A stretch of 64,000 nt of DNA from Evansella halocellulosilytica (GCF_002335745.1 NZ_NIST01000001.1:2991636-3055635); one strand, 5' to 3'. Shown: positions 53,597 through 61,478, numbered from the stretch's first letter. The notes: generated by a model from the letters alone, not told the origin. Translations and numbers: made by a program.

Positions 53597-54442
53597 GTGA
53601 GAAGTACACGTTCTGCCATGTACCGTAAGAAATATAGAAAGTTAGTTATTTTTGCACAAATATTAGCAATTTGGTATGCCACGGTCGTGTCAGCATCTTT
53701 ACTAACATCTGAAACGGTCGCTTATTTCAGCAGTCACTCTCAAACGAATGGAATCATCTCATCTGCAGAATATTGGTGGGATAAAAGTGAACTACAATTT
53801 ACTGGGAAAAAGACTCAAAATGTAAAAGCGTGTGCTCCAGAAGAAATTAGTGTTGAAATTAAAAACATCGGGTTAGATATGGCTAATATAACTGAGTTTG
53901 AAGTTTATTATGTTGAAAGTGGGAATCCTGAAAATCCCCATGGTGAAAAAGTCGGTGATGGTGTAATTGAAGCTTTATCACAAAATGAAGCGGTCCATAT
54001 AACGTTCATGGCTGAAGAAGGTGGCTTCTACACGTTTAAGGCATTTCAGCGTCCCGGTTTTAATGATGACTATGATGAAAGACAGGAAATATGGAGTGAA
54101 ATGGTTCATCTTAATTGTAATGCTGCGAAAGAAGAAATTGAAGTACAAGAAGAGAACCAAGTTATTAATAAAAATCAGAATGAAAGCGATGAAGTAGATG
54201 GAGAAGAAAATAAAAGTAATGAAAATAAAGAGCAAATAGAATCCGAGGATTCGTCAGACAGTAAAAAGAAAGAAGAAAAGGATGTAGAAGAAAACAAAGA
54301 TAAAGGAAAGGAAATAGAAAGTGAGTTAGAAGATAAAGACGTTAAGAAACATAATGATGAACAAAAAAATAAGAAGGAAACTGAAATTGACATAAAAGGG
54401 AATAAAACTGAAACAGATGAAAATCCACGGGAGGATGACTAA
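53597..54442 (+). CDS. tapA: TapA-like fibre assembly/anchoring protein
   Basis: A 281-residue exported protein. The N-terminal membrane/signal segment (about 15-45) ends in SETVAYFSSHSQTNG, a SipW-type site. A beta-rich domain (about 55-180) shares with TapA the WWDKSELQFTG opening, the KACAPEEISVEIKNIG strand and the GFYTFKAF...EIWSEMVHLNC end. The last about 100 residues are a Lys/Glu/Asn low-complexity tail, as in B. subtilis TapA. It nucleates and anchors TasA fibres. GTG 53597 follows AGAGGAGGAATG. The stop is 2 bp before sipW. Confidence 0.85.
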   Translation: MRSTRSAMYRKKYRKLVIFAQILAIWYATVVSASLLTSETVAYFSSHSQTNGIISSAEYWWDKSELQFTGKKTQNVKACAPEEISVEIKNIGLDMANITEFEVYYVESGNPENPHGEKVGDGVIEALSQNEAVHITFMAEEGGFYTFKAFQRPGFNDDYDERQEIWSEMVHLNCNAAKEEIEVQEENQVINKNQNESDEVDGEENKSNENKEQIESEDSSDSKKKEEKDVEENKDKGKEIESELEDKDVKKHNDEQKNKKETEIDIKGNKTETDENPREDD

Positions 54443-54444
54443 TT

Positions 54445-55041
54445 ATGAAGCTAAAAACTGTAAAAAAGTGGGTGAGTGCTCTAGTAAGCTTTACATTATT
54501 TACATCACTCATCTTGATGGCTTTTGTCGTTATTTCAACGAAGGCATCCGGTGGAGAACCTGAATTATTTGGATATCAACTTAAAACTGTATTATCAGGA
54601 TCTATGGAGCCAGAGTTTAAAACAGGGTCGATTATCGCTGTAAAACCTGATGGTGATATGACAAGGTTTACTGAAGGGGACATTATTACATTCATGGAAA
54701 ATGAGGAGAGACTAGTTACCCATAGAGTCATAGACGTTGTATATAGCGGAGACAACGTGATGTATGAAACGAAAGGCGACAGCAACAATGCTCCTGACAG
54801 CAGTTTAGTTTTATCAGAAAATGTCGTGGCTGAATATACAGGATTTACAATTCCGTATATTGGTTATATGGCAAGTTTTGCCCAGTCAAAAGAAGGAGGA
54901 GCATTAATGCTCATTGTACCAGGAATAATATTATTGATTTATGCAGGCTTTACAATTTGGCAAGGTCTTTCTCAAATGGAAAAAGAGAACCAGTCAACTA
55001 ATAATAGTGCCAATATCGAAGAGGTAAAAGAGTCTGTTTAA
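54445..55041 (+). CDS. sipW: Signal peptidase I SipW (ER type)
   Basis: A 198-residue ER-type (S26B) signal peptidase. An N-terminal helix (about 10-32) precedes the nucleophile motif VLSGSMEPEFKTGSII (Ser53) and the His motif RLVTHRVIDV (His93, replacing the Lys of bacterial-type enzymes). ETKGDSNNAPDSS completes the active site, and a C-terminal membrane helix spans about 150-175. SipW processes TasA and TapA and is required for matrix formation in B. subtilis. It lies directly between its two substrates and the downstream LPXTG protein. Confidence 0.93.
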   Translation: MKLKTVKKWVSALVSFTLFTSLILMAFVVISTKASGGEPELFGYQLKTVLSGSMEPEFKTGSIIAVKPDGDMTRFTEGDIITFMENEERLVTHRVIDVVYSGDNVMYETKGDSNNAPDSSLVLSENVVAEYTGFTIPYIGYMASFAQSKEGGALMLIVPGIILLIYAGFTIWQGLSQMEKENQSTNNSANIEEVKESV

Positions 55042-55081
55042 GTTTGCAACAGTTAATGCCGTAATGAAAGAAGGTGATGTT

Positions 55082-55741
55082 ATGCAAGGAAAGTATAAAG
55101 TGATCTTTCAACTAACAACAATTATTATCATATTTTTGTTCATATACTCGAGCATGCACTATCATAATAAGGTGTTTGCTGATACAAACTCCATTTCTAT
55201 TAGTACGTCTCCTGAGAGCGTACTATTCGATGTCGCAAACCTTAAGCCTGGTGATACGATTACACGAACATTGACTGTGAAAAACAACGGTAATATGGAA
55301 TATTATTATCATTCAAAAGTAAATCAAACTGGAGGATCGGATAAATTATTTAGGCAGTTTGAATTATCGGTTTTCGACTCTGATGGGATTCTTTTTGAAG
55401 GCAATCTTGCACAATTTGGTGGATTCGAACCACGCTATCTAGATATTGGAGACGAAGATGAAATTACGTTTGTAGCTGAGTTTCCTTGGGAATCTGGAAA
55501 TGAGTTTCAAGGGTTGAAAACAGAGTTTGAAATCGTGCTATGGGCTGATGCTGAATCGGTTCAACCTACTGATCCAAGCGCAGATGAAACAGAATCATCA
55601 ATAATTGGTGGCAGTTTACCTCAAACAGGTGATCAAATACCATTGTTATATTATCTTATTGGATTAGTACTATTAATAGCAGGATATTTGATGCTTAAGT
55701 CGTCGAAACGGTTTGTAAATATGGGAGGAGAGAGGTATTGA
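55082..55741 (+). CDS. LPXTG-anchored TasA-domain surface protein
   Basis: A 219-residue protein with an N-terminal signal segment (about 5-35). A TasA-like beta domain includes FDVANLKPGDTITRTLTVKN and the NNGNMEYYYH strand. A Thr/Ser/Glu-rich linker leads to the sortase signal SLPQTGD, a membrane helix and a KSSKR tail. Its NLKPGD motif is shared with TasA (NLKPGDW). It would be processed, sorted to the cell wall by the next gene product, and could serve as a covalent base for TasA fibres. The start at 55082 follows GAAGGTGATG. This partner is not part of the B. subtilis tapA operon. Confidence 0.88.
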   Translation: MQGKYKVIFQLTTIIIIFLFIYSSMHYHNKVFADTNSISISTSPESVLFDVANLKPGDTITRTLTVKNNGNMEYYYHSKVNQTGGSDKLFRQFELSVFDSDGILFEGNLAQFGGFEPRYLDIGDEDEITFVAEFPWESGNEFQGLKTEFEIVLWADAESVQPTDPSADETESSIIGGSLPQTGDQIPLLYYLIGLVLLIAGYLMLKSSKRFVNMGGERY

Positions 55742-56361
55742 AACGGTTACTAGCAACTATGTTAATGGTTGTAGGTACAGCTGTGATCCTCTTTCCGTAT
55801 TTTCAAGGTCAATATTACGCATCTAATGAGCAAAGCTTAATTAATGAGTTTAGAGAGCTAGATACTATTTTTGAAGATCAAGAAGTGGATACCGAAGAGA
55901 GGAGTCTTGTTCTTGAGAGTGCGATGGGGGGTGTAATCGGGACAGCAGATTCGCCTACTAAGATAGAGAATGTCGTCGGTTTGCTTCATATTGAAAAGAT
56001 TGAGTTAACTTTGCCATTACTCGAAGGTGCGTCTGAAACTAATTTAAAGGTCGGTGCAGGGGTATTAACAAGTACTTCACCTTTTGGCGAGGAAGGCGGG
56101 AACACAGGTATTGCTGCACACCGCAGTCATACGTACGGGAGGCAGTTTAACCGTCTCGATGAAATTGAGGAAGGAGATCTCGTCGTAGTTGAGACACGTA
56201 CAGGAGAGTATCAATTTGAAGTGTTTCAAACTTCTGTTGTGGCTCCAGAAGATGTATCAGTATTACAACCGATCGATCATTATTCAGTCGTTACATTAAT
56301 TACATGTACACCGGTTATTGATCCGACCCATCGATTAATCGTTCATGCAAAGAAAGGTTAG
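55738..56361 (+). CDS. Class D sortase
   Basis: A 207-residue cysteine transpeptidase of sortase class D. An N-terminal membrane anchor (about 3-20) precedes the beta-barrel with catalytic His128 in IAAHRSHTYG, Cys190 in LITCTP and Arg199 in THRLIVHA. It joins LPXTG substrates to peptidoglycan; the obvious substrate is the LPQTG protein whose gene it overlaps by 4 bp. TTG 55738 follows GGGAGGAGAGG. This is the last gene of the matrix operon. Confidence 0.93.
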   Translation: MKRLLATMLMVVGTAVILFPYFQGQYYASNEQSLINEFRELDTIFEDQEVDTEERSLVLESAMGGVIGTADSPTKIENVVGLLHIEKIELTLPLLEGASETNLKVGAGVLTSTSPFGEEGGNTGIAAHRSHTYGRQFNRLDEIEEGDLVVVETRTGEYQFEVFQTSVVAPEDVSVLQPIDHYSVVTLITCTPVIDPTHRLIVHAKKG

Positions 56362-56377
56362 AATAATAGAAACAGAA

Positions 56378-56400
56378 AGGCCTCCATAACTCAGAGGCCT
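56378..56400. terminator. Bidirectional terminator between sortase and sinR
   Basis: AGGCCTC and GAGGCCT perfect arms around a 9-nt loop between converging genes. Confidence 0.75.
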
Positions 56401-56401
56401 A

Positions 56402-56740
56402 TTACTTTTGCTTCATCTTCCATTTGTTGAATTCGAGAAACTCTCTAAACTCTTCTTTAGATACTCCGGAGTCCATTGCTTCCTTTACAAGCTTTTCCCA
56501 TTCATTATCTAAATGATTTTGAGAAGGCGAATGAGTTTCTGCAACGTGATCTTTTAATAAATGATCAATCGTAATATTTAATTCTGCAGCTACTTTCTCT
56601 AAAAATTGCACAGATGGATTTTTTTGAATATTACGCTCTAATGCACTTAAATATGATTTAGCTACCCCCGCTCGTTCAGCTAGTTCAGTTAATGTTAATC
56701 CTGCATCTTTACGGTATTTTTTTACATGTTCTCCAATCAT
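56402..56740 (-). CDS. sinR: SinR-type biofilm master repressor
   Basis: A 112-residue SinR homologue. The N-terminal XRE helix-turn-helix (residues 1-66) includes LTLTELAERAGVAKSYLSAL and NIQKNPSVQFLEKVA. A linker leads to a C-terminal SinI-type dimerisation domain, NEWEKLVKEAMDSGVSKEEF. SinR tetramers repress matrix operons and are dissolved by SinI heterodimer formation. Both SinI-like genes at 49.7-50.2 kb carry the matching domain. ATG 56740 follows AAAAGGGG. It faces the sortase gene at the other end of the matrix locus and is not next to a sinI. Confidence 0.92.
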   Translation of the reverse strand: MIGEHVKKYRKDAGLTLTELAERAGVAKSYLSALERNIQKNPSVQFLEKVAAELNITIDHLLKDHVAETHSPSQNHLDNEWEKLVKEAMDSGVSKEEFREFLEFNKWKMKQK

Positions 56741-57032
56741 AAGCGAAAACCCCTTTTGAGTTCATATACAAGTCCTGTTATATTCTGAATCTTCTTCCTA
56801 TTTATATCATTCGTTCTTGATACGTTTTTATTGAGGGATTATGTGTGACATCTTATTAGACTTTTTATTTGGTTACACATTATATAGTTACACATACTAT
56901 AGGACTTCTTGAATATTCGATTATATCAATAATATAGCACATTTTCTATCTGTTTACCTCGTTTTATAAGTAATTTTCGAATTATTTAAACGATCGTCCT
57001 GATTACAGAAAATCAGTATCTTTATAAAGAAC
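56741..57032. other. Upstream region of sinR with one SinR-type site
   Basis: AT-rich spacer between sinR and the DUF1189 gene. On the reverse strand, AAGAACGAAT (56809-56818) repeats the ten bases found in the tasA control region at 52540-52549, consistent with autoregulation or common control. A repeated TATATAGTTACACATA-like stretch lies at about 56870-56900. No gene is visible. Confidence 0.45.
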
Positions 57033-57061
57033 GAGCAGGCTACAATTTCTGTAACCTGCTC
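57033..57061 (-). terminator. Terminator after the DUF1189 gene
   Basis: On the reverse strand GAGCAGGTTACA pairs with TGTAGCCTGCTC (one mismatch), followed by GTTCTTT. Confidence 0.7.
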
Positions 57062-57067
57062 CAAATT

Positions 57068-57865
57068 TTAATCATTTATTGTCGGTGGATTTACGCCTGT
57101 GTTTTGTTTTGGCTGAGGAATTTCACGAAGTACGAAATACATCATGACAATGGCAATAACCCAATAAACCGTAAATGAGAACGGAATAAAGATACCAAGA
57201 CCTTCTAGAAGAGCAAATAAGATAGTAGGCATTGTAACCGCGTATGCTGATAAAATCCAACAATGCCGGTATCTTAGCTGTGATGCTGTATTACGTTTCA
57301 TAAACAGTGAAATAAGTGAAAGGGTAAAGATTCCGATAAACTTCATTGCAGTTGTAAAGATATACATAATAACGACAATTAAACCAATAATGATAGGTAG
57401 AATGCCGCCGAGACTGTCAGCAAAATCCATTGCTTGATCTTTAGATACATTTAATCCGAGTTGCTGATAGTTAAAGGTTTCGACGACACCGTTCGTAACG
57501 AACAGCGCTTCACGTTCTAGCATTGCAAATGCATCACCGTGTTCAGCGACATCGGATTCAGTATATTCTCCAGTAGGGTCAAAAATGATCACACCGTCTG
57601 TCTCTTCGATAATGAGTGGATCGTTTACTTCAGATTCGAGAGTACCATTTTGAATAGAGAAATCGGGTATAGTTTCATCTAAATGACTTTCTACATGATT
57701 GAACATCGTATTGATCCCGCTACCTAAATAGTAGGCGGCAGGGATACTTGTAATGAACATTAAGAAAAATACATAAAGAATCGTTTTTCCGATTTTTTGA
57801 AAACGAAATTTAGCGATCGTTTCTGGTGAATATAAACTTTTTACAAATTGCTGAAAAATATTCAT
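57068..57865 (-). CDS. yqgB: DUF1189 family membrane protein (YqgB-like)
   Basis: A 265-residue DUF1189 protein with an N-terminal SLYSPETIAKFRFQKIGKTI segment. One membrane helix (about 28-48) precedes a loop of about 100 residues outside the membrane, then three or four further helices (about 150-250). Members are integral membrane proteins of unknown function. Position near sodA and yqgE corresponds to B. subtilis yqgB. ATG 57865 on the reverse strand follows AAAGGAG. Family clear, function unknown. Confidence 0.85.
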   Translation of the reverse strand: MNIFQQFVKSLYSPETIAKFRFQKIGKTILYVFFLMFITSIPAAYYLGSGINTMFNHVESHLDETIPDFSIQNGTLESEVNDPLIIEETDGVIIFDPTGEYTESDVAEHGDAFAMLEREALFVTNGVVETFNYQQLGLNVSKDQAMDFADSLGGILPIIIGLIVVIMYIFTTAMKFIGIFTLSLISLFMKRNTASQLRYRHCWILSAYAVTMPTILFALLEGLGIFIPFSFTVYWVIAIVMMYFVLREIPQPKQNTGVNPPTIND

Positions 57866-58087
57866 CCTTGCACTCCTTTTTAATTACAGTGTTTCACCTT
57901 GAATAGGTATTCAATTTCACATAGGTAATTAGATGCTGTTTTTAATTGAAAAAAGACGTATCGTTGAATACCGAATGGGTCTGTTTTTAATATAAACTAT
58001 TTTTGGGGATATCGAAAGAAAAGTTGCTTGATAAGCATTGGATTTTTTGTCGAAAGAGTGTAGGATTATGAATGGCAAATATAAAAC

Positions 58088-58126
58088 TTAATAAAATCTT
58101 TACAATTGATTAACAAACAGTTAACA
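58088..58126 (+). promoter_or_regulatory. PhoP box (four direct repeats, 11-bp period)
   Basis: TTAATA (58088-58093), TTTACA (58099-58104), TTAACA (58110-58115) and TTAACA (58121-58126) are spaced exactly 11 bp apart. PhoP of B. subtilis binds such TT(A/T/C)ACA repeats separated by about 5 bp. They stand about 60 bp before a Na/Pi cotransporter gene, so phosphate-starvation induction is a good inference. Confidence 0.72.
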
Positions 58127-58182
58127 AACGACGCGTAATATGAACGACGTGACGAAAGGCGTCGAGTATAGGTACTAAGGGG

Positions 58183-59820
58183 ATGAGCTGGTTGGAATTA
58201 GAATTAAGAGATCTTTTATTTATGTTTTTCGGAGGACTTGCAATCTTTCTATTCGGAATCAAATTTATGGGAGATGGCTTACAAAAAGTTGCGGGAGACA
58301 GACTGAGAGATATTTTAGATAAATTCACGAGTAATCCGATTATGGGTGTCATTGCAGGGATTATCGTAACAGTACTTTTACAAACGAGTACCGGGACAAC
58401 TGTACTTGCAATCGGTCTTGTAAATGCTGGATTTATGACGCTAAGACAGTCTATTGGAGTCATTATGGGGGCCAATATCGGTACGACGGTTACAGCTTTT
58501 ATTATCGGTCTGAAAATTTCTGACTATGCTTTACCGATTATTGCAATCGGGACATTCTTAATATTTTTCATAAAAAATAAAAAAGCGAACAATATTGGAC
58601 AAGTCTTTTTTGGGTTCGGTGCATTATTTTACGGCTTAAGCTTAATGGGAGATGGATTAAAGCCGTTACGTGAGCTAGAGGCATTTGCTGAATTAACGGT
58701 TAGTATGAGTCAAAATCCGCTGTTGGGTGTATTGATCGGTACGATCTTCACTGTCAGTGTTCAAAGTTCTTCAGCAGCAATTGGTCTGCTTCAGCAGCTT
58801 TTTGCACAAGGAGCATTGGAGTTAGACGCAGCTCTTCCGGTATTGTTTGGTGACAATATTGGGACAACGATCACAGCTGTTTTAGCTGCATTAGGAGCAT
58901 CAATTGCGGCAAAACGAGCAGCACTAACACACGTTATTTTTAATGTCGTCGGTACAGTCATTGTTTTACTCGTTATTTATCCATACATCCATTTTATTTC
59001 GTTTTTACAAGAAAAATGGGAATTAAACCCTGAAATGACTATTGCTGTTGCACATGGTATCTTTAACTTCTCGAACGTACTAATACAGCTTCCATTTGTC
59101 GCTGTATTAGCTTGGATTGTAACAAAGATTATTCCAGGAAAAGAAACGGTAATCGAATACAAAGCACAGCATTTAGATCCAACATTAATTACTCAATCAT
59201 CGTCAATTGCCTTAGGGCAGGCGAAGAAAGAAACTTTACGAATGGCTGAATTATCTGAACAAGGGTTAAAAGAAGCTTCCCAATTCGTAAAATCGAAGCA
59301 AAAGCGTCATGCAGAACTGACGTATCAATTTGAAGATGCCATTAATAATCTTGATCGGAAAATTACCGATTACTTAGTGAAAATCTCTGCAAACTCACTA
59401 TCTGCGCAAGATTCTGCGCAACACTCTATGCTAATGGATACAGTTCGTGATATTGAGCGTGTCGGAGACCATATGGAAAACCTTATTGAACTTGCTGAAT
59501 ATCAAGTGACGAATAAAGTGAAAATGTCTCAGCTTGCAATGGAAGATTTAAATGAAATGTTTGAGTTAACGATTGAAACGTTACACAAAGCAGTGAAGGC
59601 ACTTGAGGATGACGATATAGTCGCTGCTAGGTCTGTCGTATTGAAAGAGGAACAAATTGATAAAATGGAGCGTCAGCTACGAAAAAAACATATTATTCGT
59701 TTAAATGAAGGAAGCTGTGACGGTTCTGCAGGAATTGTATTTGTGGACATGATCAGTAATTTAGAACGTATCGGCGATCATGCAGTAAACATTGCAGAGG
59801 CTGTCATTGGAGAAGAATAA
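58183..59820 (+). CDS. Na/Pi cotransporter family protein with PhoU domain
   Basis: A 545-residue NptA-type transporter. Two inverted Na/Pi repeats (about 10-150 and 150-310) carry VLLQTSTGTTVLAIGL and VSVQSSSAAIGLL, each followed by a GANIGTTVTA or GDNIGTTITA element. A C-terminal PhoU-like helical domain (about 345-540) has VRDIERVGDHMENLIELAEY and a second IERIGDHAVNIAEAV-type repeat. It likely imports phosphate with sodium. ATG 58183 touches the AAGGGG site, so TTG 58192 is a possible start. The PhoP box upstream predicts induction under phosphate limitation. It is a full-length relative of the partial gene at 1-343. Confidence 0.92.
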   Translation: MSWLELELRDLLFMFFGGLAIFLFGIKFMGDGLQKVAGDRLRDILDKFTSNPIMGVIAGIIVTVLLQTSTGTTVLAIGLVNAGFMTLRQSIGVIMGANIGTTVTAFIIGLKISDYALPIIAIGTFLIFFIKNKKANNIGQVFFGFGALFYGLSLMGDGLKPLRELEAFAELTVSMSQNPLLGVLIGTIFTVSVQSSSAAIGLLQQLFAQGALELDAALPVLFGDNIGTTITAVLAALGASIAAKRAALTHVIFNVVGTVIVLLVIYPYIHFISFLQEKWELNPEMTIAVAHGIFNFSNVLIQLPFVAVLAWIVTKIIPGKETVIEYKAQHLDPTLITQSSSIALGQAKKETLRMAELSEQGLKEASQFVKSKQKRHAELTYQFEDAINNLDRKITDYLVKISANSLSAQDSAQHSMLMDTVRDIERVGDHMENLIELAEYQVTNKVKMSQLAMEDLNEMFELTIETLHKAVKALEDDDIVAARSVVLKEEQIDKMERQLRKKHIIRLNEGSCDGSAGIVFVDMISNLERIGDHAVNIAEAVIGEE

Positions 59821-59831
59821 AGAATATTTTT

Positions 59832-59857
59832 GGGTTGGACCTGCAGTGGTTCAACCC
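59832..59857 (+). terminator. Probable terminator after the Na/Pi transporter gene
   Basis: GGGTTGGACC pairs with GGTTCAACCC (one mismatch); the following T-run is weak. Confidence 0.55.
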
Positions 59858-59917
59858 CAATATTTCCCTTAAAAAAACTATCTTGGAAAAATAAATTAAA
59901 AAATTTGCATAAAGTTG

Positions 59918-59947
59918 TTGACTTTAATTTAATGGACGTGCTAATAT
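59918..59947 (+). promoter_or_regulatory. Promoter of the tRNA cluster
   Basis: TTGACT (59918-59923), 18-bp spacer, TAATAT (59942-59947), 34 bp before tRNA-Met. Confidence 0.65.
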
Positions 59948-59980
59948 ATTCATTGTCTCAAACGAAAAAAATGAGCTGAT

Positions 59981-60057
59981 GGCGGTGTAGCTCAGCTGGC
60001 TAGAGCGTACGGTTCATACCCGTGAGGTCGGGGGTTCGATCCCCTCCGCCGCTACCA
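59981..60057 (+). tRNA. tRNA-Met (CAT), elongator type
   Basis: A 77-nt cloverleaf with encoded CCA. The acceptor arm starts GGCGGTG, the anticodon loop TTCATAC carries CAT, and the T arm is GGGGGTTCGATCCCC. The first base pair and D arm match the elongator tRNA-Met of Bacillus rather than the initiator. Confidence 0.95.
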
Positions 60058-60071
60058 TGATAGATTTTAGA

Positions 60072-60720
60072 TGACCGTTAGTTCGATTGGTCAGAGCAAC
60101 GAGGAAAGCTTCGCTGAAAGGCTACGAGTTGTCTCGACGGATCATACTTCGAAGCAAAGCTAGAAGAGGAAGAGACAGACAAGTCGTTCAACATAAATAG
60201 GCCAGACATCATTAAGATTAATATCCTTATTAAGGACCCTTAGCTCAGTTGGTCAGAGCAACGAGGAAAGCTTCGCTGAAAGGCTACGAGTTGTCTCGAC
60301 GGATCATACTTCGAAGCAAAGCTAGAAGAGGAAGAGACAGACAAGTCGTTCAACATAAATAGGCCAGACATCATTAAGGTTAATATCCTTATTAAGGACC
60401 CTTAGCTCAGTTGGTCAGAGCAACGAGGAAAGCTTCGCTGAAAGGCTACGAGTTGTCTCGACGGATCATACTTCGAAGCAAAGCTAGAAGAGGAAGAGAC
60501 AGAAAAGTCGTTCAACATAAATAGGCCAGACATCATTAAGGTTAATATCCTTATTAAGGACCCTTAGCTCAGTTGGTCAGAGCAACGAGGAAAGCTTCGC
60601 TGAAAGGCTACGAGTTGTCTCGACGGATCATACTTCGAAGCAAAGCTAGAAGAGGAAGAGACAGACAAGTCGTTCAACATAAAATAGGCCAGACATCATT
60701 AAGATTAATATCCTTATTAA
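60072..60720 (+). repeat. Four tandem 162-bp units containing 5' halves of tRNA-Ile plus the structured module
   Basis: Units start at 60072 (tRNA part decayed), 60234, 60396 and 60558 (163 bp). Each begins with the first 27 bases of the downstream tRNA-Ile, up to GGTCAGAGCA. It then leaves the tRNA sequence at the start of the anticodon stem and continues with ACGAGGAAAGC. GAGTTGTCTCGACGGA follows, then GAAGAGGAAGAGACA and an AT-rich tail ending TATCCTTATTAA. The three downstream units are nearly identical. None can fold as tRNA. Short open frames within it are artefacts. Confidence 0.92.
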
Positions 60721-60797
60721 GGACCCTTAGCTCAGTTGGTCAGAGCAGACGGCTCATAACCGTCCGGTCGTAGGTTCGAGTCCTACAGGGTCCACCA
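60721..60797 (+). tRNA. tRNA-Ile (CAT, lysidine type)
   Basis: A 77-nt cloverleaf with encoded CCA. The acceptor starts GGACCCT, the anticodon loop CTCATAA carries CAT, and the T arm is GTAGGTTCGAGTCCTAC. The sequence resembles bacterial tRNA-Ile2, whose C34 is changed to lysidine by TilS to read AUA. Automatic tools may call it tRNA-Met. Its 5' half is the source of the tandem units just upstream. Confidence 0.88.
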
Positions 60798-60828
60798 TAT
60801 TATTTACCTACATAGTATCATTTTTTAC

Positions 60829-60921
60829 GGAGGAGTACCCAAGTCCGGCTGAAGGGATCGGTCTTGAAAACCGACAGGGGCTTCACGGCCCGCGGGGGTT
60901 CGAATCCCTCCTCCTCCGCCA
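60829..60921 (+). tRNA. tRNA-Ser (TGA)
   Basis: A 93-nt class II tRNA with encoded CCA. The acceptor GGAGGAG pairs with CTCCTCC, the anticodon loop is CTTGAAA with TGA, and there is a long variable arm (GGGGCTTCACGGCCCGC region). Confidence 0.95.
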
Positions 60922-60934
60922 TACATAATTATTC

Positions 60935-60967
60935 AACTCACTGTAATGTTAAACAGTGAGTTTTTAT
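60935..60967 (+). terminator. Terminator of the tRNA cluster
   Basis: AACTCACTG and CAGTGAGTT arms with a loop, followed by TTTATT. Confidence 0.85.
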
Positions 60968-61009
60968 TCATTTTAAACAGGTTAATCATAAATTGAGGTG
61001 ACAGTGAAG

Positions 61010-61339
61010 ATGAATGTACAAATCACGTCTAAAGCGATAGCAGAATTAAGAAAAAGAAGTACTGACCTTACTTCGAATGTTTTATTAATAAAATATGATA
61101 CTGACGGATGTGGTTGTGTGGTCAGTGGTGTTAGTAAACTGCTTGAAATAGAAAATAGCGGAGCGTATGAAAGTGTTCCGTGTGAGCCTAATACGGTCCG
61201 CGTTGCGATTGAAGGGCAATATAAATGGGCATATGATAAACAAATAATGATTGATTATTCCGACACAGCAAAAATGTTCCAGTTGAAAAGTCCAAATCAA
61301 ATGTTAAATCCGCGAATGACGTTCCTTCCTCTTACATAA
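61010..61339 (+). CDS. HesB/IscA-like iron-sulfur biogenesis family protein
   Basis: A 109-residue small protein of the Fe-S biogenesis (HesB-like, PF01521) superfamily in its Bacillus YqkB-type branch. The recognisable core is LIKYDTDGCGCVVSGVSKL, with two adjacent cysteines and a conserved Tyr/Asp context. Classical IscA has three cysteines in a different spacing, so cluster-carrier activity is not assured. ATG 61010 follows TTGAGGTGACAG; GTG 60998 lies inside that site. It stands between the tRNA cluster and sodA with no close operon partner. Confidence 0.75.
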   Translation: MNVQITSKAIAELRKRSTDLTSNVLLIKYDTDGCGCVVSGVSKLLEIENSGAYESVPCEPNTVRVAIEGQYKWAYDKQIMIDYSDTAKMFQLKSPNQMLNPRMTFLPLT

Positions 61340-61443
61340 TTATTTGACAATCAGGTAAACTAAGATACCTTTTACAAATAATTAATATTGCAAAGCTTTT
61401 TTGTTTGAATCATGAGTCTATTTCTGATAATGTAAAAATGAAA

Positions 61444-61478
61444 GAGGAATCCTTTTCATCCTGGAAAGGACGTGCCTC
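61444..61478 (+). promoter_or_regulatory. Hairpin in the sodA leader
   Basis: GAGG (61444)/CCTC (61475) and inner CCTTTTC/GGAAAGG (one mismatch) form a nested stem about 70 bp before the sodA start. It may affect mRNA stability or be the end of an unseen element. Confidence 0.35.

Noticed and set aside
60072-60720. Possible CRISPR array
   Set aside because: Units are 162 bp, directly adjacent and contain tRNA sequence; there are no short repeats with unique spacers and no cas genes.
60573-60773. 66-aa open frame across the tRNA-Ile region
   Set aside because: It runs through the tandem unit and into the functional tRNA, so it is not coding.
61401-61431. sodA promoter
   Set aside because: TTGTTT or TTGAAT with GATAAT give spacers of 19 or 15 bp; neither is convincing.
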